Assembly (NCBI GenBank): GCA_036008545.1
Contig: DASYNM010000533.1
Span: 1-9,472, forward strand
DNA length: 9,472 nt
DNA from: Palsa-1400 sp036008545
Lineage (GTDB): Bacteria > Verrucomicrobiota > Verrucomicrobiia > Limisphaerales > Palsa-1400
Reading direction: 5' to 3'
Shown piece by piece: positions 6,450 to 9,472 of the stretch (the first letter of the stretch is position 1; each line of letters starts with the position of its first letter). Both the position numbers and the translations under genes were made by a program. Below the pieces are notes generated by a model. The model had not been told where the DNA came from and ran no database searches. It saw nothing but the letters and a program-made list of their open reading frames with translations.

Positions 6450-8161
6450 AACAGGGAATACCTTTGGGCTAGCGGCAGGACCTTGGCTGGTGCGCAGACC
6501 AGCGTCTGACCGTCGGCGGTTACTTCGTAGGTTTCAGGATCGACGGTGATGCGCGGTGTCGCGTCGTTCCATTTCATATCTTTCTTGCCGAGACGGCGGC
6601 AGCCTTGGACCGCTTCGATCCGCTTGTGCAAGCCGTAGCCGGCGGCAACGCCCTTGTCGCGGCAAAGCCGGCTGACGAACGCGATGGAACTACGCCCAGA
6701 AGCGGAGCCAAAAGCTGCAAACATCGGGCGCATGATGACCGGCTGCGGCGTGGGGATGGAGGCATTGGGATCGCCCATCTGCGACCATGCAATGAACCCT
6801 CCTTTGAGAACCATTTCGGGCTTCGCGCCGAAGAAGGCCGGCTTCCACAACACCAAGTCGGCCAGCTTGCCTATTTCCACCGAGCCGATGCAATGCGCCA
6901 TGCCGTGGGCGAGGGCGGGATTGATGGTGTATTTGGAAATATAGCGTCTTATGCGCAAGTTGTCGCAGCCGGACTTCTCACCGGGCAACGGGCCGCGCTG
7001 TTGTTTCATCTTGTCCGCCGTCTGCCAGGTGCGCGTGATGACTTCCCCGATTCGCCCCATCGCTTGCGAGTCCGAACTCATCATGCTGATCGCGCCCATG
7101 TCGTGGAGAATATCTTCGGCAGCGATGGTCTCGCCGCGAATTCGACTCTCGGCAAAAGCGACGTCCTCCGGCAGGTTGGGATCAAGATGATGGCAGACCA
7201 TCAGCATATCGAGATGTTCGTCAAGAGTATTGACAGTGTAAGGGCGGGTCGGATTGGTGGAACTGGGTAGCACGTGGGCCTCGCCGCAAATGCGAATGAT
7301 GTCCGGCGCGTGTCCGCCGCCCGCTCCCTCGGAATGGTAAGTGTGGATGGTGCGGCCGTTGATAGCGGCCAGCGTCGCTTCGACGAAGCCGGATTCGTTC
7401 AATGTATCTGTGTGAATGGTAACCTGGACATCGTGCTCGTCGGCGACGTGCAGGCAGCAATCAATCGCGGCGGGTGTCGTTCCCCAATCTTCGTGTAGTT
7501 TGAGGCCGATAGCGCCGCCCAGAATTTGTTCGGGCAATCCGGCGGGCATGGCCGTGTTTCCCTTGCCAGTGAAACCGAAATTGAGCGGCAGAGCGTCGGT
7601 GGATTGCAGCATTCGCTCCAAGTAAAACGCGCCCGGGGTGCAAGTCGTTGCGCAAGTGCCGGTCGCTGGGCCCGTGCCGCCTCCCACCATTGTGGTCAAG
7701 CCTGCCGCGATGGCTTCGTAGGCCTGTTGCGGACAGATGAAATGGATGTGGGTGTCAAGCCCGCCCGCAGTGATAATCAAACCTTCGCCCGCGATGACTT
7801 CGGTCGTCACGCCGATAATCATGCCGCCGGTCACGCCGGCCATGACATCAGGGTTTCCAGCCTTGCCGATGCCGGAGATCAGTCCGTGCTTGATGCCAAT
7901 GTCCGCTTTGTAAATGCCGGAATGATCCACCACCAGGGCATTGGTAATGACGCAATCCAAAGCATCGGCCTGCCCAACACCTGCGGCTTGGCCCTGGCCT
8001 TCGCGAATGGTTTTGCCGCCGCCAAATTTACATTCGTCCCCATAAACGGTGTAGTCACGCTCAACTTCCAGAATGAGAGATGTATCGCCTAGACGGACGC
8101 GGTCGCCGGTGGTAGGCCCGAACATCTCGGCATAATGCCGCCGTTTCATTTTATGCGGCAT
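6446..8161 (-). CDS. ureC: Urease catalytic subunit alpha UreC
   Basis: Catalytic subunit of nickel urease (EC 3.5.1.5), hydrolysing urea to ammonia and carbamate, in complex with UreAB in the cytoplasm. At 571 residues it has normal length. All nickel and active-site residues are visible: H138 and H140 in 'GGLDTHIHFICPQQ', the carbamylated K221 in 'GLKLHEDWG' with H223, H250 in 'VTIHTDTLNESG', H276 in 'HTYHSEGAGGGHAPD', the flap C323-H324 in 'MVCHHLDP', and D364 in 'SSDSQAMGR'. The C-terminus 'LPLAQRYSLF' matches the family ending. The ATG at 8161 lies 6 nt after the ureAB stop; no Shine-Dalgarno is visible before it or before the ATG at codon 5, so re-initiation from ureAB is likely. It overlaps ureF by 4 nt. 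By its residues it should be active. Very sure. Confidence 0.99.
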   Translation of the reverse strand: MPHKMKRRHYAEMFGPTTGDRVRLGDTSLILEVERDYTVYGDECKFGGGKTIREGQGQAAGVGQADALDCVITNALVVDHSGIYKADIGIKHGLISGIGKAGNPDVMAGVTGGMIIGVTTEVIAGEGLIITAGGLDTHIHFICPQQAYEAIAAGLTTMVGGGTGPATGTCATTCTPGAFYLERMLQSTDALPLNFGFTGKGNTAMPAGLPEQILGGAIGLKLHEDWGTTPAAIDCCLHVADEHDVQVTIHTDTLNESGFVEATLAAINGRTIHTYHSEGAGGGHAPDIIRICGEAHVLPSSTNPTRPYTVNTLDEHLDMLMVCHHLDPNLPEDVAFAESRIRGETIAAEDILHDMGAISMMSSDSQAMGRIGEVITRTWQTADKMKQQRGPLPGEKSGCDNLRIRRYISKYTINPALAHGMAHCIGSVEIGKLADLVLWKPAFFGAKPEMVLKGGFIAWSQMGDPNASIPTPQPVIMRPMFAAFGSASGRSSIAFVSRLCRDKGVAAGYGLHKRIEAVQGCRRLGKKDMKWNDATPRITVDPETYEVTADGQTLVCAPAKVLPLAQRYSLF

Positions 8162-8167
8162 GGCGCG

Positions 8168-8926
8168 TCAGGGAGGTTGATGGGAAAACTTTTGTTCGGC
8201 CGCGCGTTGCAAAGTGGCTTTCTTGCCAGCATCGGAAACAGGCCCGTCGGCCAGATTGTTGCCGCCGCGAATGACGCGCGCGCCGGCGATCTCGACCAGC
8301 GGGACAGTTTTGGTTTCGCCCGGTTCAAAGCGGACGGCGGTCCCGGCCGGAATGTCGAGGCGTTTGCCGTAGGCTTGGGCGCGATCGAATTTCAGCGAGG
8401 CATTGGTCTCGACGAAATGATAGTGACTGCCCACTTGCACGGGCCGATCGCCTAAATTTGTCACGGCCAGAGTAGTGGCCGCGCGCCCAGCGTTCATTTC
8501 CAATTCGCCCTCCAGCGCAGTGCAAGCGCCTGGCTCGAAATCAGAATCGACGGCGGGAAACAAGGCGGCATCCGGCACGGGCAGAAAACTGCCGTGCAGA
8601 GCCAGAGCCAAATTTCCATTTTCCGAGGCGATGGGATGATGCACGGTCACCAATTTTGTGCCATCGAGAAAAGTGCCTTCGACTTGCACCTCGGTGATCA
8701 TGGAGGGAACGCCGTCCATCACTTGATTGCGCCCCAGGAATTGGCGGCCCAAATTCATCAGCTCCGCCACGCTCTTGCCGTCGCGGATGAACTCGAGCAA
8801 TTGCGTGGCAATGACGGCGACAGCCTCGGGATGATTCAAACGCAAGCCGCGCGCGAGCCGCTTTTGCGCCAGGACGCCGGCCTGATGCAGCATTAATTTG
8901 TCCACTTCACGCGGATTCAGGTGCAT
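8168..8926 (-). CDS. ureAB: Fused urease gamma/beta subunit UreAB
   Basis: Structural urease subunit in which gamma (UreA) and beta (UreB) are joined in one 252-residue chain, as in Helicobacter UreA and some other bacteria. Residues 1-100 are UreA ('MHLNPREVDKLML', 'ARGLRLNHPEAVA', 'MITEVQVEGTFLDGTKLVTVHHPI'). Residues 101-131 form a linker. Residues 132-230 are UreB ('PGACTALEGELEMNAGR', 'VGSHYHFVETN', 'PGETKTVPLVEIAG', 'VIRGGNN'), and a tail of about 20 residues follows. No frameshift or stop separates the halves, so this is a true fusion and not a reading error. The ATG at 8926 has GAGGA six bases upstream, overlapping the ureD stop. The gene lies 9 nt after ureD and 6 nt before ureC. The product is expected to assemble with UreC as (UreAB-UreC)3 or a higher oligomer. 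Very sure. Confidence 0.98.
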   Translation of the reverse strand: MHLNPREVDKLMLHQAGVLAQKRLARGLRLNHPEAVAVIATQLLEFIRDGKSVAELMNLGRQFLGRNQVMDGVPSMITEVQVEGTFLDGTKLVTVHHPIASENGNLALALHGSFLPVPDAALFPAVDSDFEPGACTALEGELEMNAGRAATTLAVTNLGDRPVQVGSHYHFVETNASLKFDRAQAYGKRLDIPAGTAVRFEPGETKTVPLVEIAGARVIRGGNNLADGPVSDAGKKATLQRAAEQKFSHQPP

Positions 8927-8932
8927 AATAAA

Positions 8933-8937
8933 TCCTC
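8933..8937 (-). promoter_or_regulatory. Shine-Dalgarno of ureAB overlapping ureD stop
   Basis: The - strand reads TGAGGATTTATTATG: the ureD stop TGA shares two bases with GAGGA, which sits six bases before the ureAB ATG. This is the clearest ribosome binding site in the urease operon and fixes the ureAB start. It fits a strongly translated structural subunit placed directly after an accessory gene. Confidence 0.8.
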
Positions 8938-9472
8938 ACCACTTTCGCGCCCACGGATCGTCCTCCAGCAATTTGGTGACGAACGCCAAGCGGCGACGAA
9001 TTTCCTGGCCGACTTCCTCGCCGCGTTCGCCCACGACGCGGAGGACGGCGCCCTGCAGGATTGGGCTGGCGCTGATGACGAGTTCGGCCCTGCGAGTGAC
9101 CGGCCGCGACTCCACTTCAGCCAGCATAAGTGCAGCGGCGTCGGCCACCAGCGGCCCGGTCATGGCGAGAAGCGCGAGGCAATTGAAGCGGCCCATTCGA
9201 TTGGGCGCATCAAGCGGGCCGTGGACCTGATCCAGCAAGAGCGCATCCAGCATCAGCCTCTCCCGACCTAGAAAAATTTCGTTGCTGCTTCGCAACCGAG
9301 TGAAAGCCCAGCGTTCGCAACGGGCGGCGCGACCGGAACAAAACCAATCGAGCAGAACCAGATTTGCGCCAGGTTGCAAATGAAACTCCTGGCGCTGGTC
9401 GTACGTCGAGCCGGCATAAGATTGGATCGGATCAGGCGCGAGCACGAAAAGCGAGTCGGCCTCCAATTTGGC
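8936..9472 (-). CDS. ureD: Urease accessory protein UreD, 3' part only
   Basis: UreD (UreH) is the scaffold that binds apo-urease directly and, with UreF and UreG, gives nickel a route to the active site. Only the C-terminal ~178 residues are inside the window; the open frame runs through the right edge, and the family is usually about 270-300 residues, so roughly the first third is missing. Visible family features are 'YDQRQEFHLQPGANLVLLDW', then 'SGRAARCERWAF', the region around 'IFLGRERLMLDALLLD' and the closing half with 'ALLAMTGPLV'. A TTG at 9466 is in frame but is an internal leucine, not a start. It is the first visible gene of the operon, so the promoter must be to the right. Identity sure; completeness unknown. 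Confidence 0.92.
   Translation of the reverse strand, partial: AKLEADSLFVLAPDPIQSYAGSTYDQRQEFHLQPGANLVLLDWFCSGRAARCERWAFTRLRSSNEIFLGRERLMLDALLLDQVHGPLDAPNRMGRFNCLALLAMTGPLVADAAALMLAEVESRPVTRRAELVISASPILQGAVLRVVGERGEEVGQEIRRRLAFVTKLLEDDPWARKW

Noticed and set aside
6605..7270. 221-residue + strand open frame inside ureC
   Set aside because: Antisense to the most conserved part of ureC; a composition-driven shadow.

Overview
The window reads as a fragment of a moderately GC-rich bacterial chromosome. A fused urease gamma/beta subunit, a UreF of the 'DSAFPAGGFAHSGGLE' type and an ISKra4-like transposase together suggest Verrucomicrobiota (for example a Pedosphaera-like lineage) or a neighbouring soil phylum. 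This is inference from protein style; no rRNA or other phylogenetic marker is present.

Layout. (1) Positions 6-1436, + strand: a large DDE transposase of an insertion sequence whose left end lies outside the window. (2) Positions 1459-3932, - strand: a MurG/GT28-like glycosyltransferase followed by a compact family 1 glycoside hydrolase. The hydrolase converges on the transposase with only 22 bp between the stop codons. (3) Positions 4109-4759, - strand: a small polytopic membrane protein with a possible distant resemblance to the L-alanine exporter AlaE. (4) Positions 5027-9472, - strand: a tightly packed urease operon in the order ureD (cut by the window edge), ureAB (fusion), ureC, ureF, ureG. 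Intergenic distances are 9, 6, -4 and 4 nt.

How the genes work together. UreAB and UreC form the nickel urease, which hydrolyses urea to ammonia and CO2. UreD, UreF and the GTPase UreG load the nickel. No ureE, the usual nickel-delivery metallochaperone, is seen between these genes or downstream. UreG instead starts with a very histidine-rich segment that may take over nickel binding. The glycosyltransferase and GH1 enzyme look like a two-gene unit for making and trimming or remodelling a glycoside, possibly a glycolipid; the substrate is not readable from sequence.

All genes after the transposase run on the - strand, and the urease promoter must lie to the right of the window. No tRNA, rRNA, CRISPR array or phage module was found. 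No gene-free stretch exceeds 300 bases; the two largest are 3933-4108 and 4760-5026. The urease calls are very secure, the transposase, GH1 and glycosyltransferase family calls are secure, and the AlaE-like call is tentative. I found no clearly novel multi-gene system; the best leads are the UreE-less urease operon with a His-rich UreG and the GH1/glycosyltransferase pair.
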